Shown piece by piece: positions 1 to 9,263 of a stretch of DNA of 64,000 nt (position 1 is its first letter; each line of letters opens with the position of its first letter). A model generated the notes under the pieces. It made no database searches, was not told where the DNA came from, and saw only the letters and a program-made list of their open reading frames with translations. The DNA comes from Flavobacterium beibuense (GTDB taxonomy: Bacteria; Bacteroidota; Bacteroidia; Flavobacteriales; Flavobacteriaceae), in NCBI RefSeq assembly GCF_004151245.1, contig NZ_JUIW01000006.1, forward strand, positions 62,001 to 126,000, written 5' to 3'. The position numbers were made by a program, and so were the translations under genes.

Positions 1-2
1 AT

Positions 3-524
3 TTTAAAGGGCCTTCTAAAATGCTTGTGCAGGCCCGTAGTGATGATTTTCATAAAGGATACTGGTATAATGGCGAGCACATGGTGTACTATTCCTATAA
101 AGAGAATAATTACTCTGTAATAGATGCACCCGATTCTACACTGGTAATGATAGACAGGATTCATGAAGATTATGAGATAGAGTTCCCTGCTTCAGATTTT
201 TTCTATCCTGCAATTACAGATGATATACTGGAAAACTTCCCTACGGTTGCTTTTTTAGGCAGTAAAAATATAAACGGAAAAAACTGTTTTCACATCCTTG
301 CAGACAATGACAAGATGACTTTTCAGTTATGGATATCGGATGATGCCCTAACCTTGCCTTTAAAGTTTGCCATAACATATAAGGATAGGGAAGGAAGCCC
401 GCAATATCTTGCCTCTTTTTCAGATTGGAAACTTAATCCAGATTTGCCGGATGTGTTATTTGAGTTTATCCCGCCGCCTGGCTCCCATCAAATAACCATA
501 TTATCTAAAATGAACAGTAACTAA
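3..524 (+). CDS. DUF2092 family periplasmic protein, 5' end cut by window
   Basis: Only the C-terminal part (about 173 codons) is inside the window. The frame is open to the left edge, so the ATG at 21 is probably internal. The segment reads like the end of DUF2092 proteins: a 'GYWYNGEHMVYYSYKENNYSV' type strand about a displayed or stored value, then a 'FHILADNDKMTFQLWISDD' strand and a DUF2092-like C-terminal strand ending in FEFIPPPG. DUF2092 proteins are predicted exported proteins with a LolA-like fold and unknown substrate. The stop lies 12 bp before the next gene, a DUF6515 protein, so the two are probably co-transcribed. Family call is by recognition of the pattern only. Confidence 0.65.
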   Translation, partial: FKGPSKMLVQARSDDFHKGYWYNGEHMVYYSYKENNYSVIDAPDSTLVMIDRIHEDYEIEFPASDFFYPAITDDILENFPTVAFLGSKNINGKNCFHILADNDKMTFQLWISDDALTLPLKFAITYKDREGSPQYLASFSDWKLNPDLPDVLFEFIPPPGSHQITILSKMNSN

Positions 525-536
525 AAGCTTTATCCC

Positions 537-1547
537 ATGGAAACACTATCAAACAAAACGTTAAGGTATGTAGCAGCCATGATTATGGCTTTAGTACTAT
601 TTTTTCCATTTGAGATGGAAGCCCAGAGAATACCACACAGATCCGGAGGCGGTGGTGGAGGAATGGCTCACAGGAGCGCACCGTCGAGAAGTGCCCCTTC
701 AAGACAGGCTCCATCCAGAAAAGCACCTACAAGGCAAGCTCCCTCAAGAACTACACAACAGGCACACTCACAGCCTAACCGAACCATTAACGGGGGCAGC
801 AAAAAATCGCCCGACAGGAAGTCGACAGCCAATCATAATATTTCTTCAAATAACAGAGGAGGCGGTAATAAGATAATAGGTAACAATAACGACAGGAATT
901 CCGGTAATAGAGTAAACAACTCCGGTAACAGGGGAAACAATAATAATGTGAACATTAATATTGATAATAGCAAACACTATAATCATATTAATAACAGAAA
1001 TACTGTAGTTCGCTCTAACAGGGCAGCATATGTAAGGCCGCCTTATCGTTATGGTGGTTTTGGTTTTTATGCTTACAGACCATATTATTATCATCCTTTC
1101 CGTCCGTTTTATTGGGGACCTGTATGGCATCCATGGGGGTATTTTGTAGCGTCACTGGCCACAACTGCAATTATTATTTCCATAGAAAATCAAAAGTACC
1201 ATTACGATCAAGGGGTGTATTATGTAGAAAGTGACGGAGGGTATACCGTAGTTCAGGCTCCTGTTGGAGCAACCATAAAAGTTCTCCCCGAGGGATCGGA
1301 AACCGTCACGGTAAACGAAACCACAAACAACTATTATTACGGTGGTACATATTATGAAAAATCAGGAGATGGTTATACTGTTGTGCCTCCCACAGCAGGT
1401 ACTATTGTAGAGCACCTTCCTGAAGGCGGAGAAGAGGTAAGGATGGGCGACCAAACCTATGTTAAATATGGTGAAACTTATTATCAGCCTGTTCAGATTG
1501 ATGGTAAAAATATGTATGAGGTAGTAGATGCTAAAGAGGAAAAGTAA
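537..1547 (+). CDS. DUF6515 family exported protein
   Basis: Predicted exported protein of 336 residues with an N-terminal hydrophobic signal (residues 10-30, ending at MEAQ). Residues 35-75 are Gly-, Arg-, Ser- and Pro-rich with APSR repeats, and 80-150 are Asn-rich low complexity. A Tyr-rich stretch (YRPYYYHPFRPFYW) precedes a short hydrophobic helix near 200-215. The C-terminal third holds two or three repeats of a YY-x-GGYTVV-xxP-xGxxI-LPEG pattern typical of DUF6515. It follows the DUF2092 gene by 12 bp and probably shares its transcript. Function unknown; the composition suggests an envelope or periplasmic protein. Antisense open frames here come from the repetitive composition. Confidence 0.75.
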   Translation: METLSNKTLRYVAAMIMALVLFFPFEMEAQRIPHRSGGGGGGMAHRSAPSRSAPSRQAPSRKAPTRQAPSRTTQQAHSQPNRTINGGSKKSPDRKSTANHNISSNNRGGGNKIIGNNNDRNSGNRVNNSGNRGNNNNVNINIDNSKHYNHINNRNTVVRSNRAAYVRPPYRYGGFGFYAYRPYYYHPFRPFYWGPVWHPWGYFVASLATTAIIISIENQKYHYDQGVYYVESDGGYTVVQAPVGATIKVLPEGSETVTVNETTNNYYYGGTYYEKSGDGYTVVPPTAGTIVEHLPEGGEEVRMGDQTYVKYGETYYQPVQIDGKNMYEVVDAKEEK

Positions 1548-1766
1548 GATGTAAGCATTGTTTCTATATATTTTTTATTGTAATTTTTTTCTTTCATTAC
1601 ACAGTAATTAATTTTTTGTTAAAGTAGTATTTTATTTGTTAAATAATAAATTTTAATACTTACATTTAATATGTAGATTAATATTACATACTGTTTAAAA
1701 ACGGTAATGTAAAGGTGTTATAAGACTAGGAAAATAGAAGAAAGTTTTACCCCACAAAACAAGCTG

Positions 1767-2831
1767 ATGACCCACACAAAAAATTGGCTTAACAGTATTT
1801 CCCTACATTTTCGTATAGCCCTTATAGGGATTGTATGGCTATGTAGTTATGGAACCGGTTATGCACAGAACGATACTATAATCCTTAAAAATAAGGACAG
1901 ACTTATTGGTGAAATAAAGGAAATGGACAGAGGTGTCCTTATTATTGAAACTGATTATAGTGACAGTGATTTTAAATTAAAATGGATAGATATTAAAAAG
2001 CTTTCCAGCGATCAAACCTTTTTAATTACACTCAAGGAAGGTAACAGGATTAACAGTAAGCTGCAAATGGACTCTATTAATGGAGGCAGGGTAGTTTTAC
2101 ATGACATTATTACTAAAGACTATATCTATACAACCATAGATGATATAGTGTATGTAAAGTCTGTTAAACAGGGCTTTATATCCCGTTTAGATGCATCATT
2201 ATCTATAGGGTTAAACCTTACACAAAGTAACAACTTTAAGCAGTTAAGTGTAAGGAGTACGTTAGGGTATACAGCAAATTACTGGAGCATTGCAGGAAGC
2301 TATAATGCTATAAAAACACGGCAGGACGAAAGCGAAGATATTAACCGTACAGATGCCAGTCTTGGGATTAAATATTTTTTTAACCATGATTATTTTATAA
2401 ATGTTTCTTCGGAAATATTATCTAATAATGAGCAACAGTTAAAGTTAAGGGTTACTACCAAAGCAGGTGTTGGTAAATATTTTGTACATACAAACAGGGT
2501 TTACTTTGGAAGTGCAGTAGGTTTGGCATGGAACAATGAAAGGTATGAAGAGGCTTTAGGCACTAACCGAAACAGTGCAGAGGCTTTTGTGGGAATGGAA
2601 CTTAATATGTTTGATTTTAAAGATTTTAGCCTGCTTACCAATGCTGTTGTTTATCCGAGTTTAACCGAGTCTCGCAGGGTGAGGAGCGATATTAAACTGG
2701 ATGTGAAATATGATTTGCCTCTTGATTTTTTTATAAAAATGGGAGCAACATATAACTATGATAAAAGGCCGCCGGAAGGGGCCAATAAAGAAGATTATGT
2801 TTTCCAGGCTACTTTTGGCTGGGAATTATAA
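1767..2831 (+). CDS. DUF481-like outer-membrane protein
   Basis: 354-residue exported protein. An N-terminal hydrophobic segment at about residues 17-33 ends in a YAQ signal-peptidase site. A small beta domain follows (residues 36-130; ILKNKDRLIGEIKEMDRG resembles the GxxLxGxI strands of Sm-like or DUF481 N-termini). Residues 140-354 have alternating hydrophobic/polar strands, such as SVRSTLGYTANYWSIAGSY, and end in an aromatic strand FQATFGWEL, as expected for an outer-membrane barrel of the DUF481/YdiY type. It is preceded by a 219-bp A/T-rich gap and followed at 27 bp by a clear terminator, so it is probably monocistronic. Substrate unknown. Confidence 0.7.
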   Translation: MTHTKNWLNSISLHFRIALIGIVWLCSYGTGYAQNDTIILKNKDRLIGEIKEMDRGVLIIETDYSDSDFKLKWIDIKKLSSDQTFLITLKEGNRINSKLQMDSINGGRVVLHDIITKDYIYTTIDDIVYVKSVKQGFISRLDASLSIGLNLTQSNNFKQLSVRSTLGYTANYWSIAGSYNAIKTRQDESEDINRTDASLGIKYFFNHDYFINVSSEILSNNEQQLKLRVTTKAGVGKYFVHTNRVYFGSAVGLAWNNERYEEALGTNRNSAEAFVGMELNMFDFKDFSLLTNAVVYPSLTESRRVRSDIKLDVKYDLPLDFFIKMGATYNYDKRPPEGANKEDYVFQATFGWEL

Positions 2832-2857
2832 TAATTTGTGTTAGTTTTTATAAGGCA

Positions 2858-2892
2858 CCCCGATATGAAAATGTCGGGGTCTTCTTTTTTGT
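2858..2892 (+). terminator. Rho-independent terminator after DUF481-like gene
   Basis: CCCCGA and TCGGGG arms flank a short loop and are followed by a T-rich tract (TCTTCTTTTTT). The remaining bases to 3171 hold no open frame that I can support; this 280-bp stretch presumably carries the symporter promoter. Confidence 0.8.
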
Positions 2893-3171
2893 AATCCTTT
2901 TTAAATCAGAGTTGTAAGAATGCTTAAAAAGATTAAATATCTTATTCAGTTTTTTAGGCGGGCCTAAAATTGTATATTTGCTGATATTCAATGGTTTTAA
3001 AGAATTGCATATCGCATTCTTCAGCCCTTCAGTCCTTATCTATATTACCATAAATACATTTTCTGTTTGGTAATAGGGACTTATTGCAAAAGGGGCTATT
3101 AGCATAAAAAGCAGTAAAATAAAGGGGAGTATTTATACATCCTCAGGATTAACACATATAACACTTACATA

Positions 3172-4614
3172 ATGGAAATTCACATTATTGATCTAGTAAT
3201 ATTTATAGTTTATCTGGTTGCCATGCTAGGGGTAGGATTCTACTTTATGGGGCGCAATAAGTCTAAAGACGACTACTATGTGGGGGGCAGGAACATGTCG
3301 GCCGGACATATAGGCCTTTCAGTAGTAGCTACTGATGTTGGCGGAGGTTTCTCGATAGGGTTAGGCGGACTAGGTTTTATGATGGGGCTTTCAGGAAGCT
3401 GGATGCTGTTTACCGGCCTTTTAGGGGCTTGGTTAAGTGCAGTACTGTTAATACCTAAGGTTTACCCCATAGCAAAGGAAAATAAGTTTTTAACCTTTCC
3501 GCAGTCACTGGCGCATCATTATAATACTAGGGTAGCTCTTATAGCAGGATTTATTTCTCTTATTGGGTACGTAGGTTTTACCAGTTCGCAAATACTTGCC
3601 GGAGCAAAGTTGGTAGAGGCTACTTTTCCTTCGGTATCCATAAATATGGCTGTACTTATAATGGGGGTTATTGCAGTTGTTTATACGGCTGTAGGAGGAA
3701 TCAAAGCGGTTATTTATACCGATACCATCCAGTGGATAATATTAATGGGCGGACTTATATTTATAGGGATTCCAATGGGATATGTATACATAGGTGGTTG
3801 GGAAGCTATTAGTAAAACGGTACCTTCCGGTTTTATGTCGTTAACCAATGTGTCTTTTGTACAGTTGTTTAACTGGTTTATTACCATAGTACCTATATGG
3901 TTTGTGGGGATGACACTCTATCAGCGAATATTTGCTTCCAGAGATGTAAAAACAGCTAAAAAGGCATGGTTTGTGGCCGGACTGTTTGAATGGCCTATAA
4001 TGGCGTTTATGGGCATCGCTTTAGGCTTGTTTGCCAGGGTAGGTTATGAACAGGGATTGTTTGAAGCTATAGGTTATGCTCCCGGAACTCACATTGATCC
4101 CGAGCTTGGACTTCCGTTATTTTTAAGGACGATATTGCCTGTAGGGTTAATGGGACTGATGCTCTCGGCTTACTTCTCGGCTATTATGTCAACTGCTGAT
4201 AGTTGCTTAATGGCTGCATCGGGTAATTTTACTACCGATATACTGGAATACTTTAAGGGAACCCGAAAGTTCGGGCATATAAAATACTCGCAAATAATAA
4301 CTCTTGTAATTGGTGCACTGGCTATAATTCTGGCAACCAATATGCGAAATGTACTGGAGCTGATGCTTTACTCTTATGCGTTTATGGTTTCGGGGTTATT
4401 AGTGCCCGTATTAGGTACTTTACTGCTCAAAAAACCATCGGCAAAGGCGGCAGTAGCAGCCATGATTGTGGGTGGACTAACAACGCTTACTTTAATAATA
4501 ACACAGGTGAAACTGCCATTTGGCCTTGATGCTAACTTTTTTGGTATAGCTGCTTCGTTTGTTTCGTTTATGTTGGTGCAGTATACCAGCAAGCCAAAAG
4601 GTGTTATAGCTTAA
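3172..4614 (+). CDS. Sodium:solute symporter (SSS family)
   Basis: 480-residue inner-membrane protein with about 12-13 hydrophobic helices. Family hallmarks of the SSS/SLC5 transporters are visible: the DDYYVGGRNM motif after the first helix, GGGFSIGLGGLG in the second, TAVGGIKAVIYTDTIQW in the middle, and LMLSAYFSAIMSTADSCLMAASGN in helix 8, which carries Ser/Asp residues that in relatives form the Na2 site. Length is normal for the family. Substrate (sugar, amino acid, proline, pantothenate or other) cannot be read from sequence. It stands alone between two intergenic gaps and is followed by a terminator. Confidence 0.88.
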   Translation: MEIHIIDLVIFIVYLVAMLGVGFYFMGRNKSKDDYYVGGRNMSAGHIGLSVVATDVGGGFSIGLGGLGFMMGLSGSWMLFTGLLGAWLSAVLLIPKVYPIAKENKFLTFPQSLAHHYNTRVALIAGFISLIGYVGFTSSQILAGAKLVEATFPSVSINMAVLIMGVIAVVYTAVGGIKAVIYTDTIQWIILMGGLIFIGIPMGYVYIGGWEAISKTVPSGFMSLTNVSFVQLFNWFITIVPIWFVGMTLYQRIFASRDVKTAKKAWFVAGLFEWPIMAFMGIALGLFARVGYEQGLFEAIGYAPGTHIDPELGLPLFLRTILPVGLMGLMLSAYFSAIMSTADSCLMAASGNFTTDILEYFKGTRKFGHIKYSQIITLVIGALAIILATNMRNVLELMLYSYAFMVSGLLVPVLGTLLLKKPSAKAAVAAMIVGGLTTLTLIITQVKLPFGLDANFFGIAASFVSFMLVQYTSKPKGVIA

Positions 4615-4640
4615 AAAACGATTCTAAATTTAAACTGATT

Positions 4641-4670
4641 AAATCCCGCATTATAGGCGGGATTTTTTTG
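4641..4670 (+). terminator. Rho-independent terminator after symporter
   Basis: ATCCCGC and GCGGGAT arms (4643-4649 and 4657-4663) around a 7-nt loop, then a run of T. Confidence 0.85.
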
Positions 4671-4740
4671 TAAGTAAAAAATGTTAAAATGTTTTATTGA
4701 AAAATGTTATATTGCAGTTAATAAACCAATTACAATCATT

Positions 4741-7524
4741 ATGAGGAAAATTCACCTTACACTGCTTTTTTTATTCTTAACTTCTTTTATTTATGCTCAG
4801 GAACCTTTTATTACTACATGGGAAGTATTTGATTTTGATTTAGAAATCGAAGTCCCTATAGTTAATGAAGCAGGTACTAGTTATACCATAGATTTTGGAG
4901 ACGGTACAATTCTAACTGACCAGTCTGGATTAGTGTCTCATACTTATACTACTCCCGGAGTATATACTGTTAGTATGTCGGGTGACTTTTCAAGGTTAGA
5001 TTTTTCGCTATTACCTGAGGAGTTTTCGTCTGATCAATTATTGACTGTTGAGCAATGGGGAGATATTGAGTGGTCTTCAATGAATAAAGCTTTTTATAAA
5101 ACTTCAAATTTAGTGATTAATGCAACTGATACGCCTGACTTAAGCCAGGTAACTGATTTAAGCTATATGTTTTATATGAGTGGTATTAACCAGTCTATAA
5201 ATAACTGGGATGTTTCTACTATTACAAATATGTCACATATTTTTTTTAATGCATACTATTTTGATCAGCCTTTAAATAACTGGGATGTTTCTAATGTAAC
5301 CAATATGTCATATATGTTTAGGGGGGCAATCGCTTTTAATCAGCCGCTCGATAATTGGGATACTTCTAGTGTTACTACTATGGCATATATGTTTAATCAG
5401 GCAAGCACTTTTGATCAGCCTATAGAAAGTTGGGATGTTAGTAATGTAACCGATATGTCTTATATGTTTAAAGAAATATACGCTTTTAATCAGTCACTTG
5501 ATAATTGGGATACTTCCAGTGTTACTACTATGGCATATATGTTTAATCAGTCAGTTAATTTTAATCAGCCCATAGGTAATTGGGATGTATCTAATGTAAC
5601 CGATATGTCTTATATGTTTTTCAATGCATCAAATTTTGATCAGCCCATCGGGAACTGGGACGTATCTAACGTGACTACGATGAGTAGAATGTTTTTAAGT
5701 GCTTTAAACTTTAATCAATTTGTAGGTAATTGGGATGTATCTAATGTGACTGATATGATAATGATGTTTCATGGCGCTAACTCTTTTAACCAACCTTTAA
5801 ACGACTGGGATGTCTCTAATGTGACAGAAATGGGAATGATGTTTAGACAGAATGATGCTTTTAACCAACCACTTGATAATTGGAATATCGCTAATGTTGT
5901 TAACTTGAATGGGATGTTTGAAAGCGCCTCAAGTTTTAATCAGGATATATCAGGTTGGGAATATAATCCTGAACTTCTTTTTAATACTTTTATTCATTTG
6001 AGTGGAATGGATTCTTCTAATTTTGATGCTTTGTTATTACGATTTGCACAATTAGGTATTGAAGATAAATATTTGAATTCTTTTGGCGTTCCTTATTGTG
6101 ATGCTGCTGTTAGGGACTATTTAATAAATGAGTTGGGTTGGGAAATTGAAGGAAATTGGCAGGGATCCGACTGTGAAGTTAATACAATAACAGGTAGTGT
6201 TACTTTCGATCAAAATAATAATGGTTGTGACGATACAGACAGTGTTATTAATAATGTTATGATAACTGCAGATAATGGAGAATTTGTTTATTCAACATCA
6301 TCAGGTTTGAGCGGAGAATATACATTAAATCTTCTTTCAGGAAGTTATGAGGTAACATTATCGGGTTTTCCGGAATATTATAATTTTATTCCGGAAATGA
6401 CCACGATTGTTTTTGAGGAAGGTGTTAATCAGGAAAATTTAAACTTTTGTATTACAGCTAACCAGTCTATTGAAGATTTAAATGTAACTATCCTGCCTGT
6501 AACTGATGCCCGTCCTGGGTTTGAGGCAGAGTATCAATTGATTGTTGAAAATGTGGGTACTCAAACTGTTGCTAATGCAATAGTAAGTTTTATTTATAAC
6601 GATGCCATGCAGTCTTTTGTAAGTGCTGTTCCGGCTGCAGCATCAAATTCAGAAAATGTACTGACTTTTACATTGGCCGATTTTCAGCCTTTTGAAAGTA
6701 GGACTATTGATATTACTATGCAAACGTTTACCCCACCTACAGTAAATGGTGATGATGTTTTAAACTTTACAACTACTGTAACCCCTAACCAAAATGATTA
6801 TACTCCTGAAGATAATACTTTTGAATTTGAGCAAATTGTGGTAAACTCTTATGATCCTAATGATAAGCGAGTGGTACAGGGAGGTGAGATATATCCTGAA
6901 CAGACAGATGAATATCTTGACTATATTATAAGATTCCAAAATACAGGAACTGCAAGCGCCATAAATATAAGGGTTAAGGATGTACTTAGTGAAGAGGTAG
7001 ACTGGAATACGTTTAGACCGATAAGTTCAAGTCATGAATATAGATTAGAAATTACTGATGGTAACCAGGTAGAGTTTATTTTTGAAAACATCAACCTTCC
7101 GTTTGAAGGTGAGGATGAAGCAGGTAGTAATGGTTTTATAGCCTATAAAATAAAACCTGTTGCCGGACTTGAGGTTGGTGATATTATTCATGGTAACGAG
7201 GTGAATATCTATTTTGATTACAACCTGCCTATTATAACAAACAGCGTTACAACAGAGATAGTTAGTTTGATGGGAGTAAACGATTATGCTTTAACCGGCA
7301 GTATTGTATTATATCCTAACCCTGCTAATGATGTTCTACATTTAAAAAGTGAGAATAACGTAGCTCCGGAAATGGTTGCTATATATAATCTACAGGGACG
7401 CGAACTAATGTCTTTTAACCAGAATATGGAGAATATGAATATTAGTGGCTTAAGTGCAGGTGTATACCTTATAACGGTAAAAACCAGTCAGGCGTCGGCA
7501 CAATACAAACTGATAAAAGAATAA
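4741..7524 (+). CDS. DUF285 (BspA-like) repeat surface protein with T9SS sorting domain
   Basis: Secreted surface protein of about 927 residues. I place the start at 4741 because the protein then begins with a normal signal peptide (MRKIHLTLLFLFLTSFIYAQ); the frame is open to an ATG at 4681 but the extra 20 residues are not signal-like. Domains in order: a PKD-like segment (FGDGT...SHTYTTPGVYTVS), ten tandem 25-residue DUF285 repeats of the type NWDVSNVTNMSYMF, a SdrD B-like segment (residues about 485-570), a DUF11-like segment (YDPNDK, FQNTGTASA), and a C-terminal Por/T9SS type A sorting domain (YPNPANDVLHL...IYNLQGRELM). Probably adhesion or glycan/protein binding. Followed by a terminator. 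Confidence 0.85.
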   Translation: MRKIHLTLLFLFLTSFIYAQEPFITTWEVFDFDLEIEVPIVNEAGTSYTIDFGDGTILTDQSGLVSHTYTTPGVYTVSMSGDFSRLDFSLLPEEFSSDQLLTVEQWGDIEWSSMNKAFYKTSNLVINATDTPDLSQVTDLSYMFYMSGINQSINNWDVSTITNMSHIFFNAYYFDQPLNNWDVSNVTNMSYMFRGAIAFNQPLDNWDTSSVTTMAYMFNQASTFDQPIESWDVSNVTDMSYMFKEIYAFNQSLDNWDTSSVTTMAYMFNQSVNFNQPIGNWDVSNVTDMSYMFFNASNFDQPIGNWDVSNVTTMSRMFLSALNFNQFVGNWDVSNVTDMIMMFHGANSFNQPLNDWDVSNVTEMGMMFRQNDAFNQPLDNWNIANVVNLNGMFESASSFNQDISGWEYNPELLFNTFIHLSGMDSSNFDALLLRFAQLGIEDKYLNSFGVPYCDAAVRDYLINELGWEIEGNWQGSDCEVNTITGSVTFDQNNNGCDDTDSVINNVMITADNGEFVYSTSSGLSGEYTLNLLSGSYEVTLSGFPEYYNFIPEMTTIVFEEGVNQENLNFCITANQSIEDLNVTILPVTDARPGFEAEYQLIVENVGTQTVANAIVSFIYNDAMQSFVSAVPAAASNSENVLTFTLADFQPFESRTIDITMQTFTPPTVNGDDVLNFTTTVTPNQNDYTPEDNTFEFEQIVVNSYDPNDKRVVQGGEIYPEQTDEYLDYIIRFQNTGTASAINIRVKDVLSEEVDWNTFRPISSSHEYRLEITDGNQVEFIFENINLPFEGEDEAGSNGFIAYKIKPVAGLEVGDIIHGNEVNIYFDYNLPIITNSVTTEIVSLMGVNDYALTGSIVLYPNPANDVLHLKSENNVAPEMVAIYNLQGRELMSFNQNMENMNISGLSAGVYLITVKTSQASAQYKLIKE
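5200..5949 (+). repeat. Ten in-frame 75-bp tandem repeats (DUF285)
   Basis: Codons for N/D-N-W-D recur every exactly 75 bp from 5200 to 5875 with no indel. The repeats are divergent at the nucleotide level, but two pairs (around 5350 and 5500) share long identical stretches, which points to recent internal duplication. A degenerate copy precedes the array. Confidence 0.9.
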
Positions 7525-7536
7525 TCAGAGATATTT

Positions 7537-7571
7537 AAAAAAAGCCTCTGATAATACGGGGGCTTTTTTAT
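7537..7571 (+). terminator. Rho-independent terminator
   Basis: AAAAAAGCC and GGCTTTTTT arms around a 15-18 nt loop, 15 bp after the surface-protein stop. Confidence 0.75.
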
Positions 7572-7668
7572 TTATAAGACATAAGTTTTTTGTAAATCAG
7601 AACAACAAAAAAACGAGCAATCCGTTTAACTTAGCATAAAATGAAGATTTAAAACCAACAATCACACC

Positions 7669-9204
7669 ATGCTAAAAAACCTATTTACCTGCCTGACTAT
7701 TCTGTTAGGTATTCAAATCGCATTATCTCAAAACATTACCGCTAAAATTATTGATTCAGAGACAGGGGAGAGCCTTTCTTATGCCAATATTCAAATTGAC
7801 GGTGAAGATAGTGTAGTAAGTAACTCTGAAGGATACTTTAGCATACCTCCAAAAAATAATGATGAGAAGACTATACTAACAGTTTCTTTTTTAGGGTATT
7901 ATACCGAGAACTTAACTGTAGGGGAATTAAAGAATATCAATTTCCTTATAAAAATGCGTCCCGGAACTTTTGAGTTAGAAACAGTATATATATCCAATAC
8001 AGAAATTGATGCCGATAGTATAATGGCTTCTGTAAGGAAGAATCTTAAAGCTAATTATACAGATTCAGGCAAACCAACAAAAAATACTGTTTTTTTTCGT
8101 GAGTCAACAGTAATAAGGCCTAAACAGGTTAAGCTTGAAATGACACAGGCTACGGGATACAGCAAGCAGCAAATTAAGGATGCTAATAAGGAACTGGATG
8201 AGTTTGCCTCACAGATGATAAACTATCCTCCTAAGCAGTTTACAGATAGGTTATATAACTATTATACTTCTACAAAAATACATAAGGAAAAACCGGTGCC
8301 GGTTCAAAAACTTGAGGTTGTAAAAGCAGTAAAATTTAAGGATGCTAACCGATCGGTAACTTTGGATGATATGGAAAAGTTAGGTGCACAGGTTTTATTT
8401 AAGCACTTAGATGCCACAAAACATTACAGGATTAAAAGCGGACTTATAGGGGTGAGGGATACCATTGTTTCGCATAATAGTTTTGTTAGCGATAGTGAGT
8501 ATGAAGCTGAGATGAAAAAAAGTAACCAGAAAGCAGCAAGATCATATAACTGGACTTTTCTATATCGCACAAATATTTTAATTAATGGCAGGTTTGATTT
8601 TATTAATAGTAGTGAGTTAAGCGAACTGTATGAATACAGCTATGCGGGAGTTGCAGAGAGTGATGATAAGAACAACCGTATTTTTATAATTAAATTCAGG
8701 CCTAACAAGAGAAGGGCTAAGTATACAGGGACATTGTATGTTTCCGAGAAAGATTATGCTATTGTAAGGGCAGATTATACTTTAGTGGAAGGGAAGAAAC
8801 TTAGCGGCATAAACCTAAAACTTATTTTAGGTATTAAGCAGCTCGAGAATTTTGATAAGGGTACGCTGGTGTATAAAAAAAGGGAATCGGGTGAATATTA
8901 CCTGCAATATGCCTCACAGGAAAACGGACAGTACATATATGTAAATAGGCCGCTGAAGTTTATAGAGATAACAGAGGGCGATAAAGACAAGGTGGGTTTT
9001 GAGTTTAAAGCCGAAATGGACGAGTTTGAGAAAGAAGAGTATTTTGTTATGTCGGAATCAGCTATAACAGAAGGCGATTTTGAAGCTGCTCAGGAACCCG
9101 AATTTGATTATATGCAGTTAGGAAGTTATGATCCTTCGGTATGGAAGGAGTATACCACGATAGAGCCTTTAAAAGAAATGAAGCAGTTTAAATCGGTTGA
9201 ATAA
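7669..9204 (+). CDS. CarboxypepD_reg-like exported protein
   Basis: 511-residue exported protein. Signal peptide at residues 1-20 (ends ALSQ). Residues 21-105 form a CarboxypepD_reg-like (Ig-fold) domain: ITAKIIDSETGESLSYANI...NSEGYFSI...LTVSFLGYYTE, the pattern that precedes many Bacteroidetes surface and TonB proteins. The remaining 400 residues are a conserved Flavobacteria region of unknown function with Lys-rich and Tyr-rich strands, which resembles the DUF5686-like barrel-associated proteins but lacks a clear barrel end. It is monocistronic, flanked by terminators on both sides. Only the N-terminal domain call is firm. Confidence 0.7.
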   Translation: MLKNLFTCLTILLGIQIALSQNITAKIIDSETGESLSYANIQIDGEDSVVSNSEGYFSIPPKNNDEKTILTVSFLGYYTENLTVGELKNINFLIKMRPGTFELETVYISNTEIDADSIMASVRKNLKANYTDSGKPTKNTVFFRESTVIRPKQVKLEMTQATGYSKQQIKDANKELDEFASQMINYPPKQFTDRLYNYYTSTKIHKEKPVPVQKLEVVKAVKFKDANRSVTLDDMEKLGAQVLFKHLDATKHYRIKSGLIGVRDTIVSHNSFVSDSEYEAEMKKSNQKAARSYNWTFLYRTNILINGRFDFINSSELSELYEYSYAGVAESDDKNNRIFIIKFRPNKRRAKYTGTLYVSEKDYAIVRADYTLVEGKKLSGINLKLILGIKQLENFDKGTLVYKKRESGEYYLQYASQENGQYIYVNRPLKFIEITEGDKDKVGFEFKAEMDEFEKEEYFVMSESAITEGDFEAAQEPEFDYMQLGSYDPSVWKEYTTIEPLKEMKQFKSVE

Positions 9205-9210
9205 AAAAAC

Positions 9211-9240
9211 AAAAGCCCATACAATGTATGGGCTTTTTAT
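9211..9240. terminator. Bidirectional terminator between convergent genes
   Basis: Perfect inverted repeat AAAAGCCCATAC / GTATGGGCTTTT with A-run on one side and T-run on the other. It lies between the stops of two convergent genes (9204 and 9264) and can serve both. The same hairpin core recurs at 11556-11588. Confidence 0.85.
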
Positions 9241-9263
9241 TTATCGAGCGTTATATGTGATTA

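Noticed and set aside
846..1130. 94-codon antisense ORF in DUF6515 gene
   Set aside because: Result of Asn-rich low-complexity code on the other strand.
5200..5949. 75-bp repeats as a CRISPR-like array
   Set aside because: The repeats are in frame, contiguous with no spacers and encode DUF285.
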